DNA of 64,000 nt. Source: Mesorhizobium sp. B2-1-8. GTDB taxonomy: Bacteria > Pseudomonadota > Alphaproteobacteria > Rhizobiales > Rhizobiaceae. Below, piece by piece: positions 36,193 to 44,083 of the stretch. The stretch covers positions 3,635,501 through 3,699,500 of the forward strand of contig NZ_CP083952.1 of assembly GCF_006442545.2 (NCBI RefSeq), read 5' to 3'. Numbering within the stretch: position 1 is the stretch's first letter; each line of letters opens with the position of its first letter. The translations under genes and the position numbers were made by a program. Under the pieces are notes generated by a model. It was not told the DNA's origin, ran no database searches, and saw only the letters and a list, made by a program, of their open reading frames with translations.

Positions 36193-37332
36193 CTAACGGA
36201 ACAGATATTTCGACACCTCGGGATTGCCGCGGCGCCACATCACATTGTCCAGGAAGTAGTGGTGCACGTTGATGAAAATCAGCACGATGAAGAAGAACAG
36301 CGACGATCCCAGGACGTCCCGGTCATAGGGTACAAGGGCCGTCAGCGCGGTCGGGAGAAGCCAGAAACCCAGACCGCCAAGGAGGAGGCCAGCACTGATG
36401 AACTCCAGAAGCCGCACCCTGTAGGCCGGACCAAGGATGGACAGGATTCTGGATGGCGACACTTCTTCGGCACCACGCCCGTCACGCTCGACATTGCTCT
36501 GGTAACGCCAGACCACCGCCAGATATTGCAAGGAATGGAGCGCCGGCACCACGAGCAGCCAGAGTGGATTTGTTCTTACGATCAGAATCCAAAGGTATAG
36601 CGACGCGATGTAGGCGATGATGCCGTTATACGGCAGGCTGCCGCCACTCCTGCTCCAACGATTGATCAGCATCACGGCAGCGGCTGCCGTGGAAGCGGCC
36701 GCGGCCGACAGCGCAATCGTATTGAGCCATGCAGGGGTGGCAAACGTATAATATTCCAGCCCCAGGTATTTTCCCTGGCTGACAGCCGTGTTCGTCTGAA
36801 GCCATGCGAACAGCCAGACGGCATAGCTGTTGATCAGCAGGATTTTTTTGTCCGGATCGGAGAAGAACCTGCGCTTCAGGACGGCATCCACCATCAATAT
36901 GCCGTAGCCTTGCTTGACGTAGTGCCAGCCCACGAAAAAGAACATCGCATTGGTTGCGTTTCCCAGCAGCCGGGCGTCCGCCGTTATCGAGCTGTAGGCA
37001 AAAAATGCGCCCATGAGCAGGGGAACGACGATGCCGGCGAAGATGTAGCGGATCTGGAGGGTCCTGTCGTATCCGTCGCCGCGCAACTTCCGCCCGAAAT
37101 TGCGGTAGAAGAGCTGGTATGAGTGGGCGAAGTGCGGATAGTTGATCAGATAAGCCAGGAAAAGCATCGCCGCCGCCACCAGCCCTTCGTACCTCAGTGG
37201 CACGAAGTACAGCGCCGGCAAGATCAGGAACGCGCTGCCGCCAAGCATCAGAAAGTCCGCGAGCGGACCAAAGAGATATTTCGGGGGCGTTGCCGCAGGA
37301 GCGCGTGTATTCGCCGAAAGGTCAAATGCCAT
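36193..37332 (-). CDS. Polytopic membrane protein of unknown function
   Basis: A 379-residue inner-membrane protein with about 9-10 predicted helices. Notable His-rich positions in or near helices: INYPHFAHSYQLFYRNF, FFVGWHYVKQGYGI, PALHSLQYL and a C-terminal INVHHYFLDNVMWRR. These paired His motifs recall membrane-embedded metal enzymes (desaturase- or carotenoid-oxygenase-like), but I do not recognise the family. ATG 37332 has a GGGAG site; the upstream in-frame start at 37356 is less likely. Stand-alone gene. Confidence 0.75.
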   Translation of the reverse strand: MAFDLSANTRAPAATPPKYLFGPLADFLMLGGSAFLILPALYFVPLRYEGLVAAAMLFLAYLINYPHFAHSYQLFYRNFGRKLRGDGYDRTLQIRYIFAGIVVPLLMGAFFAYSSITADARLLGNATNAMFFFVGWHYVKQGYGILMVDAVLKRRFFSDPDKKILLINSYAVWLFAWLQTNTAVSQGKYLGLEYYTFATPAWLNTIALSAAAASTAAAAVMLINRWSRSGGSLPYNGIIAYIASLYLWILIVRTNPLWLLVVPALHSLQYLAVVWRYQSNVERDGRGAEEVSPSRILSILGPAYRVRLLEFISAGLLLGGLGFWLLPTALTALVPYDRDVLGSSLFFFIVLIFINVHHYFLDNVMWRRGNPEVSKYLFR

Positions 37333-37556
37333 ATTAGCGCTCCCTTCGCATTCCATTTAACCACCGGCCCGTCTGCTCGACAAGATCGAGGAGCCGAGCG
37401 GCTGGTGAAAGGCATATGCATCGGCTGCAGTGGGCGCCGCATCCCGCAATATTGCCGACGCGGTGCCGCCCCTCGACCCCCTGTCTCTCAGCGTTGTATC
37501 AGCCTGCGTCGCGCCGATCCACGATCCCGACATGACCGAGAGAGCCAGGCGGGTTG

Positions 37557-37640
37557 TCATTTGAGGATGAAGTAAAGCGGAATGAGGATTGAGAAACCGG
37601 CGACGCCAGCGAGAAATAAGTCTGTGATCATGCGCTCCAT
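37557..37640 (-). CDS. 27-residue membrane peptide (tentative)
   Basis: Short frame MERMITDLFLAGVAGFSILI followed by PLYFILK and stop: one hydrophobic helix. A GGAG element lies just before the second ATG (37631). Evidence is limited to the hydrophobic pattern and the weak ribosome site. Confidence 0.35.
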   Translation of the reverse strand: MERMITDLFLAGVAGFSILIPLYFILK

Positions 37641-37800
37641 GCGGTGCGCGATGACACGACGTGTCGGTATCTACGCAAAACCCCGCCCCTTTATTGCCCA
37701 AACTGAGCATCGCGTGATCAAGGGAGGAGTGCAAGCGTCGTCTAAATTAGACGCCGGCAGTCATCTAACCGTTAGCGCAAGATAGCGCGTGTGGGGCGCT

Positions 37801-37941
37801 TCATGTGGCCTTGTCGACCAGGGGTATCTTCCGCGTCGGCGGCTTGTAGGGCGTCATCAGTTTGACGGTGTCGGCATCTACGGTGACGGGAATGCCCAGG
37901 TTCACCGTCACGCGGTTTCCGTCGATTAGGTGGGTAACGCC
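37801..37941 (-). pseudogene. Partial copy of the gene at 49465-49779
   Basis: The last 46 codons and stop (THLIDGNRVTVNLGIPVTVD, then YKPPTRKIPLVDKAT) closely match the C-terminal half of the 49465-49779 product. The N-terminal half is replaced by an unrelated short frame (37926-38039) that has a GGAAGGA site and encodes 37 residues. The fragment lies 1 kb outside the left end of the tRNA-Glu element. Confidence 0.75.
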
Positions 37942-38039
37942 TCCGTTTGTTCCGGATTTGAAATCGCCAGAACCCAAAGGTCGATGAAAGATTGTCCGTG
38001 AATCGCCTTCCCGCTTAGCGGGACCACCCTAATCCTCAT

Positions 38040-38439
38040 CTCTTGTCCTTCCGTCCGATAAATATAAGGACTTGCAATTCCGGGGCCAACAAACGGACCC
38101 AACTTGGGTCATGGTCGGAGGCTCGGGCCGGATCATTCCTGCATGCATTGGGGATTGATCAAGGGAGTCTTCTGTCACGAATGCCGTGCAGCCAGCCGCG
38201 ATGACGAAACCTGCGGTTCACGAACCACGCGCTGACGCCTGAGAAGCGGAAGGCTGGACACTTGCCCTTAGCGGCCCGACAGTTCCTCGTTGGGGTAGTG
38301 TTGGGATGAACCGCCGGGCCTAGCCGACTCGGGTGGGGAGCCGGCTGAAACAAAGACTACATTAGTGCGTATGCATGAAGATCACGGTTGGTTACGGTCC
38401 ACCGCTTTTCGCGCAGAGGCGGAAAGGGCTGGTGATGAA
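38040..38439. other. Gap of unrecognised sequence
   Basis: About 400 bp between two gene fragments, no supported gene. Together with 37357-37800 and 38491-38977 it forms a decayed zone left of the element. Confidence 0.35.
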
Positions 38440-38490
38440 GGAGACGTGGCGCCGATCCACGACCGCATGCCAGTCATCCTGGCGCCGGCC
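38440..38490 (+). pseudogene. SRAP/YedK-type peptidase fragment
   Basis: Seventeen codons, GDVAPIHDRMPVILAPA, match the signature around the conserved His of SOS-response-associated peptidases (YedK/HMCES, abasic-site crosslinking proteins). Possible degenerate continuation to about 38560. Neither the catalytic Cys2 start nor the rest of the domain is found, so it is a fragment. Confidence 0.45.
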
Positions 38491-38977
38491 AGGCACACGT
38501 CTTCACAGAAGTCGCGAAATCATGTGGATCAGGTGGGCAACTCGCGTACCAAGACCAATCGTGAACTCTCCTTCGTTGGTAGCAAAGTCCCAACCGAAGA
38601 ATCCTGCCCAGCATAACAGCAGAACGGAGAAGCGCATTCGCAAATGCTAATTTAGCTATATTGAAAAAACCTTAAAGGCGCTCAGTCGACCACCAGCCCT
38701 TGATAGTGTTCACTTCGTAAGGCGCTCCTCAAAGGGGGCAAGTTGATTTCCAAGAAGCTCGCCCTTCTGATACATCATCAGTGTCCATGGAAGTCTGGGA
38801 AGTCCACCAAGGTCAGACCAACAAAAACTCCGAAAGCGGCGGCCACGACATTGCTCGCGGCCACCAGCCGTCTGTTAGCGATCGTGCTGGCGGCAGCTCC
38901 TGGTCGGTATCGCACGGAGACACTGCCCGGATTCGCTGTGAGATATTGGCCAAACGTTGGACGGGAAATGCAGATCG

Positions 38978-39043
38978 GCTAAGTGCTTGAAAGATCTGGT
39001 ACGCCCAAGGGGAATCGAACCCCTGTTACCGCCGTGAAAGGGC
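38978..39043 (-). repeat. attL: 66-bp repeat containing tRNA-Glu 3' half
   Basis: Exactly identical to 55146-55211. On the minus strand it holds the tRNA-Glu(UUC) sequence from the anticodon loop to the CCA end, plus 19 bp of downstream flank. The 5' half of the tRNA is absent here. It marks the left boundary of the 16.2-kb element. Confidence 0.95.
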
Positions 39044-39046
39044 TGG

Positions 39047-39158
39047 CTTTTCGACGTTCTCGCGTCCGCTGTTGTCCGTGTAAATCCATGTAGCGCAAGG
39101 CTTTCGTTCTCTAACGTCCGCTGGTGTACACGAACGTTTATTCGACGTATATTCGACG
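39047..39158. promoter_or_regulatory. Putative integrase arm-binding sites, left
   Basis: Three copies of a TATTCGACG-type motif: CTTTTCGACG (39047-39056), TTTATTCGACG (39137-39147) and TATATTCGACG (39148-39158), the last two in tandem. The same motif flanks the right attachment site. They lie between attL and the integrase ATG (39187), so integrase binding could also repress its own promoter. Confidence 0.5.
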
Positions 39159-39186
39159 TGTTCCAAGCGGAAGGCGGGAAAGCACG

Positions 39187-40566
39187 ATGGCAAAGACCCT
39201 CAAGGAAGCTCCAATCACTACGGCAAGCGCGCGTTCCAAGCTGCCGGCCGGGGAGTACGCACGCCGGCTCGATGCAGACGCCGCAATCTGGTATCGGCGC
39301 GGCAAGCGGGGAGGGGTTTGGTTTGCCCGCTGGCGTAATTGGGGAGAAGGCGCCAATTACCTGCAATCGCCCGTCGGCCCTGCGAACGACGTCAACGACA
39401 AGTCGACTGACGGCCTGCTGACTTTCGCCCAGGCGGAAACTAATGCTCGCCAGATCGTCGCCAAGGCCAGGCAGGATGCGAAGGCCGCCGGCGCCGGGCC
39501 GGTGCTCACCGTTCGCCTTGCCGTGGAAACCTACGTTGCCGAACGTGACGCCAGAGACAGCCGCAGGAAAGGCCGCACAGTGCGTTCCGATGCCGGGCAG
39601 CGGTTGCGGCGGTATGTGTTAGGGCAGGACAAGCGCGGCAATCAGGAGGCTGTTCCCGAGGAGGCGCTGGCCACCGTGACCTTGCACATGCTGAAGGAAA
39701 GCGACCTTCTGACGTGGCGGGGCGGCTTGCCACAAGAATTGAAAGGATCGACCGAACAGCGGCTGATCAATGATCTGAAGGCGGCGCTCAACGGGGCATA
39801 TTCCACGCATCGGGAGCGGCTGGATCCGACACTGCCGGCGATCATCAAGCATGGCCTTAAGGCTGAAAAGTCGGACAGTGACGATGCTGTACCGCTTGCG
39901 CGCGACAATCAGATTTTAACCGCCGCCCAAGTGGGGACGGTGATCAGCGCCGCCCGTGAGATCGATGCCGAACAAGATTGGGATGGTGACCTATATCGTT
40001 TCGTCGTGGTGCTTGCGGCGACCGGAGCGAGGTTTTCGCAGATTGCCCGCATGAAGGTTGGCGACGTGCAGCGAGCCCAAGGGCGCCTGATAATCCCAAG
40101 CTCGCGCAAGGGTAGGGGAGGCAAGATTGCCAGCGTGCCCTATCCAGTCGGCAAGGACGTGCTGGACGCGCTCTTGCCGGCCACGGCGGGCCGTATGGAT
40201 GGTGAGACGCTGCTAGAGCGGTGGCGCAGCAAACAGGTTGCCGGCACGATTGGCTGGGAACGCGCTGGCCGTGCTGGATGGCAGTCGCCGAGCGAATTAC
40301 AGCGGCCTTGGAACGATGTCCGGCAGCGCGCAGGAATGCCGGCGGTGATCCCCTACGGCCTGAGGCATAGTTCGATCGTGCGAGGCATCCGGGCGAACCT
40401 GCCGATCAGGCTTGTTGCTGCTCTCCATGACACCTCTGTTCCGATGATAGAAAGGCATTATGGCCGGTGGATTGTCGACGGACTTGAGGATCTCGCCGCT
40501 GCGGCCGTCGTGCCACTAGTTCCGCAGGAAGGCAGCAACATTGTTCAGATGGGCGGCCAGAGATGA
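39187..40566 (+). CDS. Tyrosine integrase of the tRNA-Glu element
   Basis: A 459-residue tyrosine recombinase. Catalytic residues: Arg in TGARFSQIARMKVGDVQ, Lys in SSRKGRGGK, HxxR-type box in YGLRHSSIVRGIR, His in ALHDTSVP, tyrosine in ERHYGRW. N-terminal ~130 residues form the arm- and core-binding parts. ATG 39187 is the likely start; an in-frame ATG at 39124 would lie within the arm sites. Its place 144 bp inside attL and same-locus tRNA repeat make it the enzyme that inserted the element. Confidence 0.92.
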   Translation: MAKTLKEAPITTASARSKLPAGEYARRLDADAAIWYRRGKRGGVWFARWRNWGEGANYLQSPVGPANDVNDKSTDGLLTFAQAETNARQIVAKARQDAKAAGAGPVLTVRLAVETYVAERDARDSRRKGRTVRSDAGQRLRRYVLGQDKRGNQEAVPEEALATVTLHMLKESDLLTWRGGLPQELKGSTEQRLINDLKAALNGAYSTHRERLDPTLPAIIKHGLKAEKSDSDDAVPLARDNQILTAAQVGTVISAAREIDAEQDWDGDLYRFVVVLAATGARFSQIARMKVGDVQRAQGRLIIPSSRKGRGGKIASVPYPVGKDVLDALLPATAGRMDGETLLERWRSKQVAGTIGWERAGRAGWQSPSELQRPWNDVRQRAGMPAVIPYGLRHSSIVRGIRANLPIRLVAALHDTSVPMIERHYGRWIVDGLEDLAAAAVVPLVPQEGSNIVQMGGQR

Positions 40567-40867
40567 AAGCAAGTTTGGGGGAAAACTCATTTTAACCCTG
40601 TGAAACCGTTGACTGCCGTTGACGGACACTTGCGGACCAAGCCGAAGCGAATTAGATTCCCCTAAGAGATCGCAGCAAGTCGCGCCGTCGGGTACCGCAT
40701 CGACTCGACACGGAAGGGGCGAGCCCAAGAGGGGCTCACACAGGCCGACGAACCTGACTATCGCTAGATAACGACTGAGAGCTGGGCCAAAGGTTGCACG
40801 GACCGGAGGCTGCGCGTTTCCTTGGGTTGGGAAACAAGCAACAGTTTGAAGTCGTAACCAATCCGAA
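40567..40867. other. Gap after the integrase gene
   Basis: About 300 bp with no supported gene on either strand; may hold the promoter of the downstream early operon. Confidence 0.35.
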
Positions 40868-40920
40868 GACCGTGCCGGATTCCCTGTCAAACGCAGGGTG
40901 TTCGGCGCGGTCTTTTTTTT
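40868..40920 (+). terminator. Intrinsic terminator between integrase and early operon
   Basis: 10-bp stem GACCGTGCCG/CGGCGCGGTC with one mismatch, an inner CCCTG/CAGGG stem, and eight T. It ends integrase transcripts and insulates the operon starting at 40948. Confidence 0.8.
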
Positions 40921-40947
40921 ATGCCTCGATTTCGAAAGGAGTGAAGG

Positions 40948-41163
40948 ATGAGCGAGGTAGGACATGCAACGGTAGGGCCCGAAAAGGCCGCCTATACAAT
41001 ACCGGAATTCGGCGCTGACCATGGCATTGGTCGGTCGCTGGTCTATGAGGAAATTGCGGCCGGCCGGCTGAAATGTCGGAAGGTCGGGCGCCGCACCATC
41101 ATCCTGGCAAAGGATGCGGCTGCATGGCGTGACGCCTTGCCGGACGGGAGGGCGGCCGCATGA
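40948..41163 (+). CDS. Excisionase-like helix-turn-helix protein
   Basis: A 71-residue MerR/AlpA-type (HTH_17) protein: YTIPEFGADHGIGRSLVYEE, IAAGRLKCRKVGRRTIILAK. GAAAGGAG site before the ATG. The first gene of a long run of overlapping plus-strand genes and the natural candidate for the recombination directionality factor. Its stop overlaps the next start. Confidence 0.82.
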   Translation: MSEVGHATVGPEKAAYTIPEFGADHGIGRSLVYEEIAAGRLKCRKVGRRTIILAKDAAAWRDALPDGRAAA

Positions 41164-41351
41164 TCGACCTCACGCCGGCAGAACACGAGCACTCAGCGGC
41201 GGTCGACCATGCCGTCGAATGGTATTGCGCAAACTATGGCACCTGTGAGCGGCCGATCGTGCCGGCTCTGCGGCAACGCTTCGGCTTGACGTCGCACCAA
41301 GCCGTTGTCGTCATCCGTGAAACCACGCTGCGCCGGGCGCGCGCCGCATGA
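41160..41351 (+). CDS. Small orphan protein, early operon
   Basis: A 63-residue protein (MIDLTPAEHEHSAAVDHAVE), with a C-terminal helix pair RQRFGLTSHQAVVVIRET that resembles a DNA-binding helix-turn-helix. ATGA overlaps on both sides tie it to the excisionase-like gene and the initiator-like gene. Function unknown. Confidence 0.65.
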   Translation: MIDLTPAEHEHSAAVDHAVEWYCANYGTCERPIVPALRQRFGLTSHQAVVVIRETTLRRARAA

Positions 41352-41935
41352 GCAAAGACACCGACCAACGCGCGTTCACCTCGTGGAAGCTCGACATGCT
41401 CGACGCCATGTCAGTCGATGAAGATATGACCGATGCCGAGTTTCGTGTCGCCTTCCGGGTGATGCAACACGTCAACAGCGTGTCTCGTGTAGCGTGGCCA
41501 TCAGTCGACAGGCTGGCCGCGCAGCTGTTTCGTTCCCGCGATGCCATCATGGCCACGACCAAGCGGCTCTGCGCGGTTGCTCACAGGGACGGTCGCCCGC
41601 GGCTGGCGTGGCTGCAGAAGAGCCGTCCGCACAAGCGAGCGTCGAACGAATACAGCTTCCTGGGCGATCGCGCGAACATGGTTCTGGACGCCATGCATTT
41701 GCGCATGGAGGAGTTCGAAAACGAGAAGGTTGAGGTGGCAAATCTACAACCTCAAAAGCCGGTTGAGGTGGCAAATCGAGGGGGATTTGAGGTGGCAAAT
41801 CCACCCTCTTTTGAGGTGGCAAACTTACCACCCAAACACCTTAAGGGAACTACCTTAGAAGAACACCTTCATTCAAAGGGCTCCGAAGGTTGTGAAGGTA
41901 GTGCATACGCGCGAGCCAAGGGGAGGGCAGCGTGA
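41348..41935 (+). CDS. Replication-initiator-like HTH protein with internal iterons
   Basis: A 195-residue protein. Residues about 18-80 form a winged helix-turn-helix (MTDAEFRVAFRVMQHVNSVS, WPSVDRLAAQLFRSRDAIMA), as in phage replication organisers. Then comes a linker with four EVAN repeats encoded by four direct repeats at DNA level, and a short charged C-terminus. The layout resembles lambda O: DNA-binding N-terminus with the origin iterons inside the gene. No helicase or DnaC-like partner is adjacent. Could instead be a plain regulator. Confidence 0.6.
   Translation: MSKDTDQRAFTSWKLDMLDAMSVDEDMTDAEFRVAFRVMQHVNSVSRVAWPSVDRLAAQLFRSRDAIMATTKRLCAVAHRDGRPRLAWLQKSRPHKRASNEYSFLGDRANMVLDAMHLRMEEFENEKVEVANLQPQKPVEVANRGGFEVANPPSFEVANLPPKHLKGTTLEEHLHSKGSEGCEGSAYARAKGRAA
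41730..41823 (+). repeat. Four 13-bp iteron-like direct repeats
   Basis: TTGAGGTGGCAAA occurs exactly at 41730, 41763, 41787 and 41811, i.e. spacings 33, 24 and 24 bp, all in the same frame of the initiator-like gene. An AT-richer stretch with poly-purine/TTA follows (41824-41880). Candidate replication origin. Confidence 0.75.
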
Positions 41936-42225
41936 AGCAACTCAGCCTCCTGGATTGGACCCCACCCTGCAAAGTTGTCGCCTTCCCGTTGGCAAAGCGT
42001 TCCGGCAAGGTCCGCCGGGTCGCTGAGGTCTTGTCGACCAAGCATGGTGCCGCGGCGACAAATTACTGGAAGCAGACCATCGCTGCCATTGCCGGGCAGA
42101 TGCAGCGCGCCGGTATCGATCACGACGCCATCAACAGCGAACTGCGCGATTTCCACGACGCAGTGCAGCGGGAACTCTGGACGCTCGCCGGTCAGGGCCA
42201 GCGGCCGGGAGGCAGCGCGGCATGA
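41932..42225 (+). CDS. DUF6074-like protein
   Basis: A 97-residue protein: VVAFPLAKRSGKVRRVAEVL, KHGAAATNYWKQTI, HDAVQREL. Homologous to the core-located gene at 33248-33523. Starts inside the end of the initiator-like gene (ATGA-type overlap). Function unknown; common in rhizobial prophage-like regions. Confidence 0.7.
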   Translation: MKQLSLLDWTPPCKVVAFPLAKRSGKVRRVAEVLSTKHGAAATNYWKQTIAAIAGQMQRAGIDHDAINSELRDFHDAVQRELWTLAGQGQRPGGSAA

Positions 42226-42437
42226 CGCTGGCCTTCCGCGCCGCAGCCGTCTGGATCGACCAGGCGCTCGCCTGCCTATCCGAGGCAATCGAGCGGATGC
42301 CGGATGATCGCTTCCTGGCTGAGCACCAGGCCGCGCACGACGCGACGCGGTCGCCGTCGGGCGATCTGGTGGCCGCTACGCTCGAGCGCGAATACTGGCG
42401 ACGCTTCCCGGAAGGCCGAGAGGACGACCCGTCATGA
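42222..42437 (+). CDS. Small orphan protein
   Basis: A 71-residue protein (MTLAFRAAAVWIDQALACLS, EREYWRRFPEGRED). Overlaps both neighbours by four bases, consistent with one operon. No recognised motif. Confidence 0.6.
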   Translation: MTLAFRAAAVWIDQALACLSEAIERMPDDRFLAEHQAAHDATRSPSGDLVAATLEREYWRRFPEGREDDPS

Positions 42438-42949
42438 TCGGGGCGGGGCTGACGCTTCCGACCCTGATCAAGCGCCTAGACCGCTGGGGCCGAAAATTCG
42501 CGCGAAACCACATTGATGTTCTGAGATGGTCAATCTGGTTTTTCTGCGAGGTCGAGCGCTGGCTGATGGCTTCAGATCCCCAGCGTCACATGGCTTTCGG
42601 CTGGCCGGGCAGCATTAGCGAACAGTTCTGCCGCGGCCTCCACCTTGTCCGCCGAGGCGGCCACCTTGTCGAACTTTTTCAGCACGCGATCATGCAACAA
42701 CTGCAGTCGGGCGCCATGGTAAACCAGGCTGCGGAGGTGACCGTCCGAATTCAACGGCTCAAACAACATGGTGCCGGCTCCTTAGAGAGCGAAAATCTTA
42801 GCAGCATCAACTCGCGCGGACGTCATTCGTTCCTACGACGTCATCAAACAGATAGCCGGCGCAGCAAAACGACGTATGCCGGTCAAGTCGCGCTGACCAT
42901 CGCCGCCGTCGGTTTCCTCCTGGCCCTCGTCGTCGGAGCGCTGCCATGA
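42434..42949 (+). CDS. Possible membrane-linked small protein (doubtful frame)
   Basis: A 171-codon open frame starting in an ATGA overlap. The first ~45 residues look coding (RLDRWGRKFARNHIDVLRWS, WFFCEVERW) and the end has a membrane helix (VALTIAAVGFLLALVVGALP), but the middle is antisense to a better-supported minus-strand gene (42572-42769). It may be two short genes joined by chance, or a real gene overlapped by the antisense one. Confidence 0.35.
   Translation: MIGAGLTLPTLIKRLDRWGRKFARNHIDVLRWSIWFFCEVERWLMASDPQRHMAFGWPGSISEQFCRGLHLVRRGGHLVELFQHAIMQQLQSGAMVNQAAEVTVRIQRLKQHGAGSLESENLSSINSRGRHSFLRRHQTDSRRSKTTYAGQVALTIAAVGFLLALVVGALP
42572..42769 (-). CDS. Small antisense-oriented protein in the early operon
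   Basis: A 65-residue protein (MLFEPLNSDGHLRSLVYHGA, LKKFDKVAASADKVEAAAEL) with a perfect TAAGGAG site 8 bp before its ATG. Helical and charged. The only minus-strand gene in the left half of the element. Function unknown. Confidence 0.55.
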   Translation of the reverse strand: MLFEPLNSDGHLRSLVYHGARLQLLHDRVLKKFDKVAASADKVEAAAELFANAARPAESHVTLGI

Positions 42950-43221
42950 TGGCGCCGGCTGTCGAATGCAGGCGCTGCGGTGCCAGTCTCAGCGGCAAAC
43001 GGCGTGATGCGCGGTTCTGCTCGGCCGCGTGCCGCGTCGGTTCTCATCGCGAAGAAGTGGGCCGAGTCGAGAGCATCCGGGCCGATGTCGTCATCGATCG
43101 CCCTATGCGTGATGCGTTGATCGAGGTCGGCGAACTCAGCATGCAGGACGAACACGATCCGGCCAAGGTCAGAGAGGCGTTCGAAGCCATGTGCAGAAGC
43201 TTCGCCGATAGGTTCGCCTAA
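42946..43221 (+). CDS. Zinc-ribbon small protein
   Basis: A 91-residue protein with an N-terminal four-Cys zinc ribbon: CRRCGASLSGKRRDARFCSAAC. The rest is acidic and helical. Similar ribbons occur in small phage proteins. Start overlaps the previous frame. Confidence 0.65.
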   Translation: MMAPAVECRRCGASLSGKRRDARFCSAACRVGSHREEVGRVESIRADVVIDRPMRDALIEVGELSMQDEHDPAKVREAFEAMCRSFADRFA

Positions 43222-43304
43222 GCGTAACAGCCTCGCCGGTTACGGATAGCTGGCCTGGGTTAGACTCACCGCCTGATTTGGATTTCACCCTTTGGGAGCG
43301 ACGA

Positions 43305-43853
43305 ATGCTTGCCCGCCTGAAAGCCGCCGAACCCGATGCCGCCTGTTTCCGGCGCGCACTGAAGCTTCCAAAGCCGGGTGCCGAATATCTCGCTGCAGAG
43401 AAGGCATCGCGCGAAGCTTCAGCCAATTTGGCCAACCTGGTTAACCGCCGGGAGACCATGAGGGTCGAAGCCACCGTCGAGAACCCCACCAAGACAATCC
43501 AGCCGACAGAAATTACCCGCCGCACGCTCGAGGACCTTGAAGCGCAGATCGTCGCTGCCCAAGCTCTCGACCGCGATGCACGCGCCGAGTTCAACCAGAA
43601 GCGGTCGACTTATCACGAGCACGTCCGCACCTATCTAGCCGCCGACATCGAAGGCCTTGGCGCGCTGATCAATTGTCACATCGGCCGGGTTTTCGAATTG
43701 CTCGACATCGCCTCAGCTCTCGGTGCCGAAGCCCGAGAATATCGCGTCGAGATGCCCGGCCTTGTCAGTGGCGCGCCAGCCGCCAAGCAGTTTCTCCAAG
43801 CCGCCGTCGGCAGCACCATCGACAAAATGATTGGCAAAGGATCCCGAGCATGA
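43305..43853 (+). CDS. Orphan helical protein
   Basis: A 182-residue protein rich in Ala, Glu and Arg with long helices (EYLAAEKASREASANLANLV, RRTLEDLEAQIVAAQALDRD), probably coiled coil. ATG 43305 behind GGGAG was preferred over TTG 43278. First gene of a second run of overlapping genes leading to the tail-tip gene. Function unknown; could be a structural chaperone or scaffold. Confidence 0.6.
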   Translation: MLARLKAAEPDAACFRRALKLPKPGAEYLAAEKASREASANLANLVNRRETMRVEATVENPTKTIQPTEITRRTLEDLEAQIVAAQALDRDARAEFNQKRSTYHEHVRTYLAADIEGLGALINCHIGRVFELLDIASALGAEAREYRVEMPGLVSGAPAAKQFLQAAVGSTIDKMIGKGSRA

Positions 43854-44080
43854 AAGTCCAAGATTGGCATTCGCAGGTGAGCTACCGCGAAAACGAGCGC
43901 TGCCGATACGCCGGCCAAATCTGGGAAGCGAAATTTGACCTCACCCGCGGCCTGAAGCCTGTCGGTCATCTTTCGGAAAAGTTCTGGCGCCGCGTCTCGA
44001 CAGTTCCGCCTGTGAAGGCGAGCCGCGACGGCCGGAAGACGACCAACGGCTATCTCACCCGTAGCATGAGCCACAACTGA
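43850..44080 (+). CDS. Small orphan protein
   Basis: A 76-residue protein (MKVQDWHSQVSYRENERCRY). The pattern YAGQIWEAKF resembles a carbohydrate-binding module of the chitin-binding type (compare VWRA..YQRGAMVSHDGSVW in the next gene). Overlaps the previous stop by four bases. Confidence 0.55.
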   Translation: MKVQDWHSQVSYRENERCRYAGQIWEAKFDLTRGLKPVGHLSEKFWRRVSTVPPVKASRDGRKTTNGYLTRSMSHN

Positions 44081-44083
44081 GCC

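Noticed and set aside
38997..39043. A second tRNA-Glu gene at the left end of the element
   Set aside because: Only the 3' half is present; the 5' half does not pair or match, so it is the att copy, not a gene.
41728..41825. CRISPR-like array from four short repeats
   Set aside because: Repeats are 13 bp, spacers 11-20 bp and everything is in one reading frame; iterons or peptide repeats explain it better.
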